A DNA stretch of 48,074 nt. Origin: Pseudarthrobacter sp. fls2-241-R2A-127 (GTDB lineage Bacteria > Actinomycetota > Actinomycetes > Actinomycetales > Micrococcaceae). The position numbers and the translations under genes were made by a program. Shown here one piece after another: positions 17,890-25,530 of this stretch (its first letter is position 1; every line of letters starts with the position of its first letter). The stretch is taken from positions 1 through 48,074 of the forward strand of contig NZ_JARVSF010000028.1 of NCBI RefSeq assembly GCF_030209355.1, read 5' to 3'. Below the pieces are notes generated by a model. It was not told the DNA's origin, made no database searches, and saw only the letters and a program-made list of their open reading frames with translations.

Positions 17890-19092
17890 CTACCAGTTGG
17901 CTGGCGCGTCGCCAAAGTCATTGATGGGCAGCCGCGCGCCATTCTGCATGGCGGATTCGTGGGCAACGATTCCGGGCAGGGTGAAGCGGGCTGCCACCCA
18001 GGCGTTGACGGGCGGCAGTGTGCGGTTGTTGACCGCGGTGACGAAGTCGTCCACCAGGAAGTGATGGCTGCCTTCATGGCCGTTGGGTGCGCCCTGGAAT
18101 TCCCCGGGCAGCCGTGCAGCGTCGTGCACCGGGGCCAGTCCGGACACGAAGGCGTCCCGCAGTTCGGGGGCGACGTGGGCCAGCGACGGATCATCGAGGG
18201 GAATGCTGGGGCGGCTTTCCATTTGCTCGGAAATATCGTGCACGTCCTCCTTGTCCTGCCACACAGTGACCCGGGCCAGTTGTTCAAAGCTGGCCTCGGT
18301 ACCGAAGAACCGGAACCGGGATTCGCGGATATGGGACGGGTAGCCCACCCGGCGCATTTCGTTGGTGCGCATGGCACCGCCGTCGTTCAGTTCAAAAAGT
18401 GCGGTGGCGTTGGAAAGGTCGTTACCGAACATGCTGACGTCCTTGTCGAAGACGCCGTCGTTGCGCTGGTCCGGGATCCCGATGCAGCTGACACTGACTG
18501 CGTGTGCCGGCAGTGCCCCGAGCACGCCTCCGATCGCGTGCGTGGGGTAAAGCATGGGCGGGTAGCTGGCCGTCTCCTTCCAGCGGTCGCCGCCGCTGTA
18601 TTGGTACGCGTCGTAGAAGCCCAGGTCCATGTCGTGGACGTAATCGCCCTCGGAGTAGAAGACCCTGCCGAATTTGCCGGCAGCGTGCTGCTCACGGGCA
18701 TAGACCGTGGCCGGGTTGTAGTAGCTGGTCTCGCCCATCATGTAGACGTTTCCGGTGTCACGGACGGCCTCGATGATGCGGGAAATTTCAGCTTCCGTGA
18801 CGGCCATGGGGACGGCGGAGTAGACGTGCTTGCCGGCGCGGAGGGCCCGTTCCACCAGCGGGCCGTGCGTCCAGCGCTGGGTGAAGATGGCAACGGCGTC
18901 GACGTCGGAGGCCAGCAGCGCGTCGAAGTCCGCAACCTGGCCCGCCAGGTTGTACCTTTCGACGGCCTCCGCCGCCCGTTCAGGGCGCTCATCCGCCACA
19001 TAGACCGCATGGACGCCGGGGTGCAGGTTGAAGAGGTGCGCGAACTGGGAGCCGAACTGGCCGGCGCCCACGATGCCGATGGAGAACGTCAT
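17890..19092 (-). CDS. Gfo/Idh/MocA-family protein lacking the EKP lysine
   Basis: 400 residues. NAD(P)-binding Rossmann motif GIVGAGQFGSQF is at the N-terminus, followed by the C-terminal alpha/beta domain. The usual catalytic EKP motif is replaced by SAVP at 92-95 (GKHVYSAVPMAV), so the conserved lysine is absent; a YPTH motif is at 182-185. Gfo/Idh dehydrogenases normally need that lysine, whereas NAD-dependent glycosidases of the GH109 type share the fold without it and, as I recall, have a YPTH motif. Either a substrate-modifying oxidoreductase or an NAD-dependent glycosidase acting with the alpha-galactosidase is possible. ATG at 19092 has GAAAGG upstream. Confidence 0.82.
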   Translation of the reverse strand: MTFSIGIVGAGQFGSQFAHLFNLHPGVHAVYVADERPERAAEAVERYNLAGQVADFDALLASDVDAVAIFTQRWTHGPLVERALRAGKHVYSAVPMAVTEAEISRIIEAVRDTGNVYMMGETSYYNPATVYAREQHAAGKFGRVFYSEGDYVHDMDLGFYDAYQYSGGDRWKETASYPPMLYPTHAIGGVLGALPAHAVSVSCIGIPDQRNDGVFDKDVSMFGNDLSNATALFELNDGGAMRTNEMRRVGYPSHIRESRFRFFGTEASFEQLARVTVWQDKEDVHDISEQMESRPSIPLDDPSLAHVAPELRDAFVSGLAPVHDAARLPGEFQGAPNGHEGSHHFLVDDFVTAVNNRTLPPVNAWVAARFTLPGIVAHESAMQNGARLPINDFGDAPANW

Positions 19093-19134
19093 TGTCTGCC
19101 TTTCAAGAGGGGGATAGTTGAGTGTTTCACCCGA

Positions 19135-19150
19135 ATCTACTCGAGTCAAT
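19135..19150. promoter_or_regulatory. Candidate LacI-type operator O2
   Basis: ATCTACTCGAGTCAAT contains the centred palindrome ACTCGAGT and shares ATCTACTCG with the near-perfect operator at 19212-19227. It sits 43 bases before the ATG of the leftward Gfo/Idh/MocA-lacI transcript. Confidence 0.6.
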
Positions 19151-19198
19151 ATTTAAATGGTGGATAAAAAGTCGGAATTAAAAGCTCAAAGTCATCTC

Positions 19199-19228
19199 TT
19201 GCCACGTTCATATCTACTCGTGTAGATT
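19199..19228 (+). promoter_or_regulatory. Candidate promoter of second sugar transporter operon
   Basis: TTGCCA at 19199-19204 and TAGATT at 19223-19228 with an 18-base spacer are plausible -35 and -10 elements. The O1 operator overlaps the spacer and -10, which would give simple repression by the LacI protein. Confidence 0.45.
19212..19227. promoter_or_regulatory. Candidate LacI-type operator O1
   Basis: ATCTACTCGTGTAGAT is an inverted repeat with 6-base arms ATCTAC/GTAGAT around a CG-containing centre, the form expected for a LacI-family operator. It is 77 bases from O2, about seven helical turns, so looping between the two is possible. Confidence 0.7.
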
Positions 19229-19274
19229 GTCTCGCAGCTTGTTACTTCCATCACACTCGCCGAAAGGGTCGACG

Positions 19275-20207
19275 ATGACCACCCTTACCAGGAACGCCAG
19301 CCCGGCAGAGCACTCAGTGCGCCGGCCGCTGAAGCGCCGGGGACAAAGCGACCTGAAGATCGCACTGTTCTTCATAGCCCCCGCGATGATCGGATTTATC
19401 GTTTTCTACCTGGTGCCCACGCTGCGCGGCATCTACCTCAGCTTCACCGAATACAACATCCTCGGCGATCCCACCTGGATCGGCACGGCCAACTATGAGG
19501 CCATCGGCAAGGACCCGCTCTTCTGGAACGCCCTGGCCGTCACCACCCAGTACGTCCTGATCAACATCGTCCTGCAGACCGCCCTGGCCCTGGGCCTGGC
19601 CCTCCTGATGCACCGGGTCGCCAAGTCAACGCTCATCCGGGGAACCCTGCTGCTGCCCTACCTGATGGCCAACGTGATCGCAGCGCTGCTGTGGTTCTGG
19701 CTGCTGGATTACCAGATCGGCATCGTCAACTACTTCATCGATGCCCTGGGCATGCCCAAGGTCGCCTTCTTCGGCAGCGAGGAGTGGGCCATCCCCACGC
19801 AGGCCCTGATCAACACCTGGCGGCACATGGGCTACACCGCGCTCCTGATCTTCGCCGGACTGCAGGCCATCCCCCACCACGTCTACGAGGTTGCCAACCT
19901 TGACGGGGCCTCGCCCTGGCAGACCTTCCGGAAGATCACCCTGCCGCTGCTGCGCCCGGTCCTGGCCCTGGTCCTGATCGTCACCATCATCGGTTCCTTC
20001 CAGGTTTTCGACACCGTCGCCGTCACCACCCAGGGCGGCCCGGTCAACGCCAGCCGCGTACTGCAGTTCTACATCTACCAAAAGGCCTTCACGGAATCGG
20101 ACTTCGGTTACGGCTCCGCCCTGGCCGTCATCCTCTTCGTCATCCTCGCCCTGGTGGCCTTCATCCAGATGAAGTTCCTCAAGGGCAATGAATCGGACCT
20201 GGACTAA
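19275..20207 (+). CDS. Sugar ABC transporter permease, MalF-like (system 2)
   Basis: 310 residues with six predicted membrane helices; EAA loop EVANLDGASPWQTFRKITLP is near residue 210. ATG at 19275 (MTTLTRN) is preceded by GAAAGGG. An upstream in-frame start would extend into the operator region and is not favoured. First gene of the rightward operon of system 2. With the next gene it forms the channel of a CUT1 importer. Confidence 0.92.
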   Translation: MTTLTRNASPAEHSVRRPLKRRGQSDLKIALFFIAPAMIGFIVFYLVPTLRGIYLSFTEYNILGDPTWIGTANYEAIGKDPLFWNALAVTTQYVLINIVLQTALALGLALLMHRVAKSTLIRGTLLLPYLMANVIAALLWFWLLDYQIGIVNYFIDALGMPKVAFFGSEEWAIPTQALINTWRHMGYTALLIFAGLQAIPHHVYEVANLDGASPWQTFRKITLPLLRPVLALVLIVTIIGSFQVFDTVAVTTQGGPVNASRVLQFYIYQKAFTESDFGYGSALAVILFVILALVAFIQMKFLKGNESDLD

Positions 20208-20217
20208 GGACGCCACC

Positions 20218-21141
20218 ATGACCACCGCAAGAGTCTCCGCTCCCGCCCGGCCGGCCATCCGGCGTCGGCCGTTCAACTGGCGCCGCGCCGGCGCCTGGGC
20301 CCTGGTCGCCGTCGCCGTCGCCGTGTCCGTCCTCCCGTTCTATTGGGTCCTTCGGACCGCACTGTCCACCAACGCGGCATTAGCCTCCAACGCCACCAAC
20401 CTGCTCCCCGCAGATTTCAACCTGGGCGCGTTCGAGCGCGTGTTCGGCCTGCAGTCCCCCGAAGAAGCCGTAGCGGACGGCGGTTCGGGCGCCCAGATCG
20501 ACTTCTGGAGCTACCTGCGCAACTCCGTACTCTTCGCCTCCATCACCACCACCGGGGCCGTGTTCTTCAGCGCCATGGCCGCCTACGCCTTCGCCCGGCT
20601 CCGCTGGCGCGGACGGAACGCGGTGTTCAGCCTCTTCCTGGCCACCATGATGGTGCCCCCGATCTTCACGGCGCTGCCCAACTTCCTGCTCATCAAGAAC
20701 CTGGGCCTGCTGAACACCATGGTTGGCCTGGTGCTGCCCTACATCTTCATGACCCCGTTCGCCATCTTCTTCCTCCGCCAGTTCTTCCTGAACATGTCCC
20801 GCGAGGTGGAGGAGGCGGCCATGCTCGACGGCGCCAAGCACCTTCGCATCTTCTTCCAGATCATCCTGCCCAACGCCGCAGCCCCGCTCGCCACCCTGGC
20901 CCTGCTCACGTTCATCGGCCAGTGGAATGAATACTTCTGGCCCCTCCTGGTGGGCCAGGACGAATCCGTCCGCGTCCTCACCGTGGGCCTGGGCGTCTTC
21001 AAGTCCCAATCACCCCAGGGCGCCCCGGACTGGTCCGGGCTGATGGCGGCCACCCTGGTCTCGGCCCTGCCGGTCCTGATCCTGTTCGCCGCCTTCGGGA
21101 AGAAAATCGTCAACTCCATCGGCTTCTCCGGCATCAAGTAA
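20218..21141 (+). CDS. Sugar ABC transporter permease, MalG-like (system 2)
   Basis: 307 residues, six predicted membrane helices, EAA loop EEAAMLDGAKHLRIFFQIIL. It starts 10 bases after the preceding permease stop with AAGGAC as ribosome binding site. A Gly/Ser-rich periplasmic loop lies between the first two helices. Partner of the MalF-like subunit; no ATPase gene accompanies this transporter either. Confidence 0.92.
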   Translation: MTTARVSAPARPAIRRRPFNWRRAGAWALVAVAVAVSVLPFYWVLRTALSTNAALASNATNLLPADFNLGAFERVFGLQSPEEAVADGGSGAQIDFWSYLRNSVLFASITTTGAVFFSAMAAYAFARLRWRGRNAVFSLFLATMMVPPIFTALPNFLLIKNLGLLNTMVGLVLPYIFMTPFAIFFLRQFFLNMSREVEEAAMLDGAKHLRIFFQIILPNAAAPLATLALLTFIGQWNEYFWPLLVGQDESVRVLTVGLGVFKSQSPQGAPDWSGLMAATLVSALPVLILFAAFGKKIVNSIGFSGIK

Positions 21142-21225
21142 CACCTCTCCAGCAGCACTCCCCAACCCCCTATCCCCGCACGCGCCATGGCGGCGCGCCC
21201 GGAAACATTCCCGAAAGGACCTCCC

Positions 21226-22569
21226 ATGAACAAGAAGAAAGCACTCGGCTCCCTCGCGGCGGCCGCTGCAGCAGTCCTGGCACTCTCCGCCTGCGGAAAC
21301 GGCGGATCCGCCGAGGCCGGCAAGGGCGAAATCAACTACTGGCTCTGGGACGCCAACCAGCTCCCGGCCTACAAGCAGTGCGCCGACGACTTCCACAAGG
21401 CCAACCCGGACATCACCGTCAAAATCACCCAGCGCGGCTGGGATGACTACTGGGGCACGCTCACCAACGGCTTCGTGGCCGGCACGGCCCCTGACGTCTT
21501 TACCGACCACCTGAGCAAGTACCCCGAATTCGTCAAGAACAAGCAGATCCTGGCCCTCGATGACGCCGTGAAGAAGGACAACATCGACACCGGCTCCTAC
21601 AACTCCGGACTCGCCGACCTGTGGGTTGGTCAGGACGGCAAGCGCTACGGGCTTCCCAAGGACTGGGACACCATCGCCCTGTTCTACAACACCAAGCTCG
21701 CCGCTGACGCCGGTGTCACCCCGCAACAGATGGCCGCACTGACCTGGAACCCCCAGGACGGCGGCACGTACGAGAAGACCATCGCCCACCTGACAGTGGG
21801 CAAGAACGGCAAGCGCGGCGACGAGGCCGGCTTCGACAAGAACAACGTCGCCGTCTACGGCCTGGGCCTGAACGGGTCAGGCTCCGGCCAGGGGCAGACC
21901 GAGTGGAGCTACCTCACCGGAACCACCGGGTGGACGCACACGGACAAGAACCCCTGGGGCACGCACTTCAACTATGACGACGCCAAGTTCCAGCAAAGCA
22001 TCGACTGGTTCGCCGGGCTGGCGCAGAAGGGCTACATGCCCAAGCTCGAAACCACCGTGGGCGCCAGCATGGCTGACACCTTCGCCGCCGGCAAGTCCGT
22101 GATCAACGCCAATGGATCCTGGATGATCGGCCAGTACACCGGCTACAAGGACGTCCAGGTGGGCATCGCCCCCACTCCCACCGGCCCCGACGGCAAGCGC
22201 TCCAGCATGTACAACGGCCTGGCGGACTCCATTTACGCCGGAACCAAGAAGCCCGAAGCCGCCACCAAGTGGGTCGAGTACCTCGGCTCCGCCGCCTGCC
22301 AGGACGTCGTAGCCGCCAAGGCCGTCGTCTTCCCCGCCATCAAGTCCTCCGCCGACAAAGCCGTGGACGCCTTCAAGGCCAAGGGCGTGGACGTGACACC
22401 GTTCAGCCAGCAGGTCAAGGACGGCACCACTTTCCTCTTCCCCATCGCGGACAAGGCCGCCAAGGTTGACGGCATCATGAAGCCGGCCATGGATGCCGTG
22501 GTTTCGGGCAAGGCCCCCGCCAGCTCCCTGACCCAGGCCAACGACCAGGTCAACGCCCTGTTCAAGTAA
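21226..22569 (+). CDS. Sugar ABC transporter substrate-binding lipoprotein (system 2)
   Basis: 447 residues. Signal peptide with a basic MNKKK start and lipobox LSAC (Cys23), so Sec-exported and lipid-anchored. The mature part has the solute-binding type 1 fold pattern with many Trp/Tyr residues. ATG at 21226 has GAAAGGACC just upstream. Here the binding protein follows the permeases, the reverse of system 1. The downstream alpha-galactosidase suggests alpha-galactosides (melibiose, raffinose, or a galactosylated polyol) as ligands; this is inference. Two hairpins follow the gene. Confidence 0.92.
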   Translation: MNKKKALGSLAAAAAAVLALSACGNGGSAEAGKGEINYWLWDANQLPAYKQCADDFHKANPDITVKITQRGWDDYWGTLTNGFVAGTAPDVFTDHLSKYPEFVKNKQILALDDAVKKDNIDTGSYNSGLADLWVGQDGKRYGLPKDWDTIALFYNTKLAADAGVTPQQMAALTWNPQDGGTYEKTIAHLTVGKNGKRGDEAGFDKNNVAVYGLGLNGSGSGQGQTEWSYLTGTTGWTHTDKNPWGTHFNYDDAKFQQSIDWFAGLAQKGYMPKLETTVGASMADTFAAGKSVINANGSWMIGQYTGYKDVQVGIAPTPTGPDGKRSSMYNGLADSIYAGTKKPEAATKWVEYLGSAACQDVVAAKAVVFPAIKSSADKAVDAFKAKGVDVTPFSQQVKDGTTFLFPIADKAAKVDGIMKPAMDAVVSGKAPASSLTQANDQVNALFK

Positions 22570-22580
22570 CCCCCCGACGT

Positions 22581-22602
22581 GGCTGCGTATGTGGTCGCAG
22601 CC
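22581..22602 (+). other. Hairpin after system 2 binding protein gene (first)
   Basis: Perfect 7-base-pair stem GGCTGCG/CGCAGCC with an 8-base loop, 12 bases after the stop. It is immediately followed by a stronger hairpin at 22608. Together they probably limit read-through or protect the 3' end of the binding protein transcript. Confidence 0.5.
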
Positions 22603-22607
22603 ACCTG

Positions 22608-22650
22608 GCCGGGTGGCGCCGTCCCCCTCCTCGCGACGGCGCCACCCGGC
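22608..22650 (+). terminator. Strong hairpin between binding protein and alpha-galactosidase genes
   Basis: Perfect 16-base inverted repeat GCCGGGTGGCGCCGTC/GACGGCGCCACCCGGC with an 11-base loop. It lacks a T-run, so termination may be partial; expression of the alpha-galactosidase gene would then be lower than that of the transporter. Confidence 0.6.
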
Positions 22651-22719
22651 TGCCCCTTCCCGGAACTACCTCCTGTGCGTAACTTAAGACGCAACGCTGA
22701 ACACTGAAAGAGACCTCCT

Positions 22720-24909
22720 ATGGACCCTGTGTACCTCCGCTCCGCCGGCACCAGCCTGCTGATCAGCTTCGACAGCGGGGAGGCCGAGGTCATCCACTGG
22801 GGTGCCGACCTGGGAACCGGCCTGCCGGACCTCGGGATCCTGGCCGGCCCCCTGGGCCACTCCTCCGTCGATGCACGGGTTCCCGCCGGGCTCCTCCCGC
22901 AGGCCTCCTCCTCGTGGCGGGGCCGCCCCGCCCTGCGCGGGCACCGCATCACCGGCGAGGGCTCCGGCTTCGACTTCTCCGCCCGCCTGCGCGTCACGTC
23001 CGCCGCCGCGGAGGGCGGCACCGCCGTTATTGAACAGTCCGACGCCGACGCCGGGCTCAGGGTCTCATCGCGCCTCACGCTGCACGACGGCGGCCTGCTG
23101 GAGTTGCGCCACACCGTCACCAACGACGGCAGCACACCGTTCCAGGTTGATGAACTCGCCACCGTCCTGCCGGTGTCCCCCGACGCCGTCGAACTCCTGG
23201 ACCTTACCGGCCGGTGGTGCCGGGAACGGCACCCGCAACGGCACCGCATCCAGCAGGGAACCTGGGTACGCAGCGGCCGGCACGGCCGGACGGGGCACGA
23301 CTCGTCGCTGATCTTCGCCGCAGGCACGGAGGGTTTCGGCAACCGCCACGGCAGGGTGTGGGCGACGCACCTGGCCTGGAGCGGCAACCACGAGCAGTTC
23401 GCGGACACCATCGGTGACGGCCGGACCATGATCGGTGGCTCGGAACTCCTGGGACCGGCTGAAGTAGTCCTCGAACAAGGGGCCAGCTTCACCACCCCGG
23501 CCCTCTTTGCCGCCTACTCGGACCATGGCCTGGATGGAATCACCGAGGCCTTCTACAGCTGGTTCCGCTCCCGCCCGCACCATGTGCTGCCCGCCGCGTC
23601 CACCGGACTTCCCGCAGGAAAACCGCGGCCGGTGGTGCTGAACACGTGGGAGGCCGTGTACTTCAACCACAACCTGGACACCCTGATCGAACTGGCAGAC
23701 TCCGCGGCAGACCTCGGCGTGGAGCGCTTCGTCCTGGATGATGGCTGGTTCCGCGGCCGCCGTGACGACCATGCCGGCCTGGGCGACTGGTACGTGGACG
23801 GGACCGTGTGGCCGGACGGCCTCACGCCCCTGATCGAGGCCGTCACCTCCCGCGGGATGGAGTTCGGCCTGTGGGTGGAGCCGGAAATGGTCAACCTGGA
23901 CTCGGACGTGGCCCGGGAGCACCCCGACTGGATCGTTGGCCCGTCCGCCACGGCGCACAAGGACGGCGGCCGGCTGCCCCTTGAATGGCGCCACCAGCAC
24001 GTCATCGACCTGGTCAACCCGGACGCCTGGCAGTACATCTTCGACCGGATTTCCGCGCTCCTCGCCGGCAACAACATCAGCTACCTGAAATGGGACCAGA
24101 ACAGGGACCTCACGGAACACGGCCACGCCGGCCGGCCCTCGGTCCATGCGCAGACCCTCGCCGCCTACCGCCTCTTCGATGAACTCCGCAAAGCCCACCC
24201 CGGCGTCGAGATCGAGAGTTGCTCCTCCGGCGGCGCCCGCGTGGACCTGGGCATCCTGGAACGGACCGACCGGATCTGGGCTTCGGACTGCAACGACGCC
24301 CTGGAGCGGCAGACCATCCAGCGCTGGACGGGCCTGGTGGTCCCGCCCGAGCTGGTGGGCAGCCACATCGGGCCCACCACCTCGCACACCACCGCCCGCA
24401 CCCACGATCTGTCATTCCGGGCCATTACCGCCCTGTTTGGCCATTTCGGGATGGAGTGGGACGTCCGCGGCGTCCAGGGAAAGGAGCGGGACGAGCTCCG
24501 GCGCGTGGTGGGACTGTACAAGGAACACCGGGACCTGATCCACAGCGGCCTGCCGGTCCACACGGACACCGCCGATGAGGCGTTCCAGCTGTACGGCGTG
24601 GTGGCCCCCGGTCCCGTTGACAGCGGGACCGCGGCGGTCTTCGCCTTTGCAAGCATGCGCACCTCGGCATCGGAAGCACCGGGCCGGATGGGCCTTCCCG
24701 GGTTGGACGCCGAACGCAGCTACCGGGTGGAAGCCGTCTTTCCCTCCCCCGCGGACGCGGACTACGCCCACACCTTCACCCAGGTCCAGCCGCCGGCGTG
24801 GCTTGCAGGCGGTGCGGTAGCCAATGGCCGGTTCCTGGCCGAGGTGGGACTGCCCATGCCCATCCTGAACCCCGAGCACGCGCTGCTCCTGAAGGTCACA
24901 GCCCTGTAG
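22720..24909 (+). CDS. Alpha-galactosidase, glycoside hydrolase family 36
   Basis: 729 residues, the usual length for GH36 alpha-galactosidases, which release terminal alpha-galactose from melibiose, raffinose and related sugars. An N-terminal beta-supersandwich is followed by the TIM barrel. The nucleophile motif YLKWDQNRD has Asp459, and the acid/base lies in WASDCND at Asp523; ESCSSGGARVD is also the conserved GH36 segment. No signal peptide, so cytoplasmic, acting after uptake by transporter system 2. ATG at 22720 has GAGACC upstream. Separated from the binding protein gene by two hairpins but on the same strand. Confidence 0.94.
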   Translation: MDPVYLRSAGTSLLISFDSGEAEVIHWGADLGTGLPDLGILAGPLGHSSVDARVPAGLLPQASSSWRGRPALRGHRITGEGSGFDFSARLRVTSAAAEGGTAVIEQSDADAGLRVSSRLTLHDGGLLELRHTVTNDGSTPFQVDELATVLPVSPDAVELLDLTGRWCRERHPQRHRIQQGTWVRSGRHGRTGHDSSLIFAAGTEGFGNRHGRVWATHLAWSGNHEQFADTIGDGRTMIGGSELLGPAEVVLEQGASFTTPALFAAYSDHGLDGITEAFYSWFRSRPHHVLPAASTGLPAGKPRPVVLNTWEAVYFNHNLDTLIELADSAADLGVERFVLDDGWFRGRRDDHAGLGDWYVDGTVWPDGLTPLIEAVTSRGMEFGLWVEPEMVNLDSDVAREHPDWIVGPSATAHKDGGRLPLEWRHQHVIDLVNPDAWQYIFDRISALLAGNNISYLKWDQNRDLTEHGHAGRPSVHAQTLAAYRLFDELRKAHPGVEIESCSSGGARVDLGILERTDRIWASDCNDALERQTIQRWTGLVVPPELVGSHIGPTTSHTTARTHDLSFRAITALFGHFGMEWDVRGVQGKERDELRRVVGLYKEHRDLIHSGLPVHTDTADEAFQLYGVVAPGPVDSGTAAVFAFASMRTSASEAPGRMGLPGLDAERSYRVEAVFPSPADADYAHTFTQVQPPAWLAGGAVANGRFLAEVGLPMPILNPEHALLLKVTAL

Positions 24910-24920
24910 CAAACCTCAAC

Positions 24921-24990
24921 ACCCCATCGATTGCTCCGTAGATGTCGTTTTGGGGGCCCAAAACGACCAGTACCCAGCAATCGATGGGGT
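24921..24990. repeat. Compound palindromic element (possible genome-wide interspersed repeat)
   Basis: Outer arms ACCCCATCGATTGCT (24921-24935) and AGCAATCGATGGGGT (24976-24990) are perfect inverted repeats. Inner arms GTCGTTTTGGG (24944-24954) and CCCAAAACGAC (24957-24967) are also perfect. They are separated by unpaired 8-base blocks, CCGTAGAT on the left and CAGTACCC on the right. The whole folds into a two-tier hairpin with a 2-base apical gap. It may act as a terminator after the alpha-galactosidase gene. It looks like a REP or small palindromic mobile repeat, but copy number cannot be checked here. Confidence 0.7.
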
Positions 24991-25040
24991 GGGGACGTAA
25001 GAATGCGCGGCGGGCAGGGCAAACCGATAGATTTGCAGGC

Positions 25041-25505
25041 ATGACTGAAGCCTCCTCCACCGTCGAAGCCGGCCGCGGCACCATCCTGGTCATCAACGGC
25101 CCCAACCTGAACCTGCTGGGTACGCGGGAGCCGGAGAAGTACGGCACCTCGACCCTTGCCGACGTGGAGCAGCTCGCCGCCTCCGCCGCTGAACAGCACG
25201 GATTCGCCGTGGAATGCGTCCAGTCCAACCACGAGGGCGTCCTCCTGGATGCCATCCACGCGGCCCGGGGCGCCGCCGCAGGAATCGTCCTGAATGCCGG
25301 CGCCTTCACGCACACGTCCGTGGCGCTCCGTGACGCCTTGGCTGCGGTGCAGCTTCCCGCCGTCGAGGTCCACATCACCAACGTGCACCAGCGGGAGGAA
25401 TTCCGGCACCACTCGTACCTGTCACCGGTTTGCTCCGCAGTGATCGTGGGCGCCGGAATCTTCGGCTACAAGCTCGCCATCGACTACCTGGCCGAGGTCC
25501 TGTAG
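25041..25505 (+). CDS. aroQ: 3-dehydroquinate dehydratase, type II
   Basis: 154 residues. Dehydrates 3-dehydroquinate to 3-dehydroshikimate in aromatic amino acid synthesis (or quinate use). Type II signatures are clear: NGPNLNLLGTREPEKYG with the catalytic Tyr in the flexible lid, the NAGAFTHTS segment, and VHITNVHQREEFR with the conserved His and Arg. ATG at 25041 lacks a Shine-Dalgarno sequence but has TAGATT exactly 7 bases upstream, as expected for a leaderless transcript. Single gene, not in an aro operon. Confidence 0.94.
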   Translation: MTEASSTVEAGRGTILVINGPNLNLLGTREPEKYGTSTLADVEQLAASAAEQHGFAVECVQSNHEGVLLDAIHAARGAAAGIVLNAGAFTHTSVALRDALAAVQLPAVEVHITNVHQREEFRHHSYLSPVCSAVIVGAGIFGYKLAIDYLAEVL

Positions 25506-25530
25506 CCCGTCCTTTCCCGCCAGGAGACTC

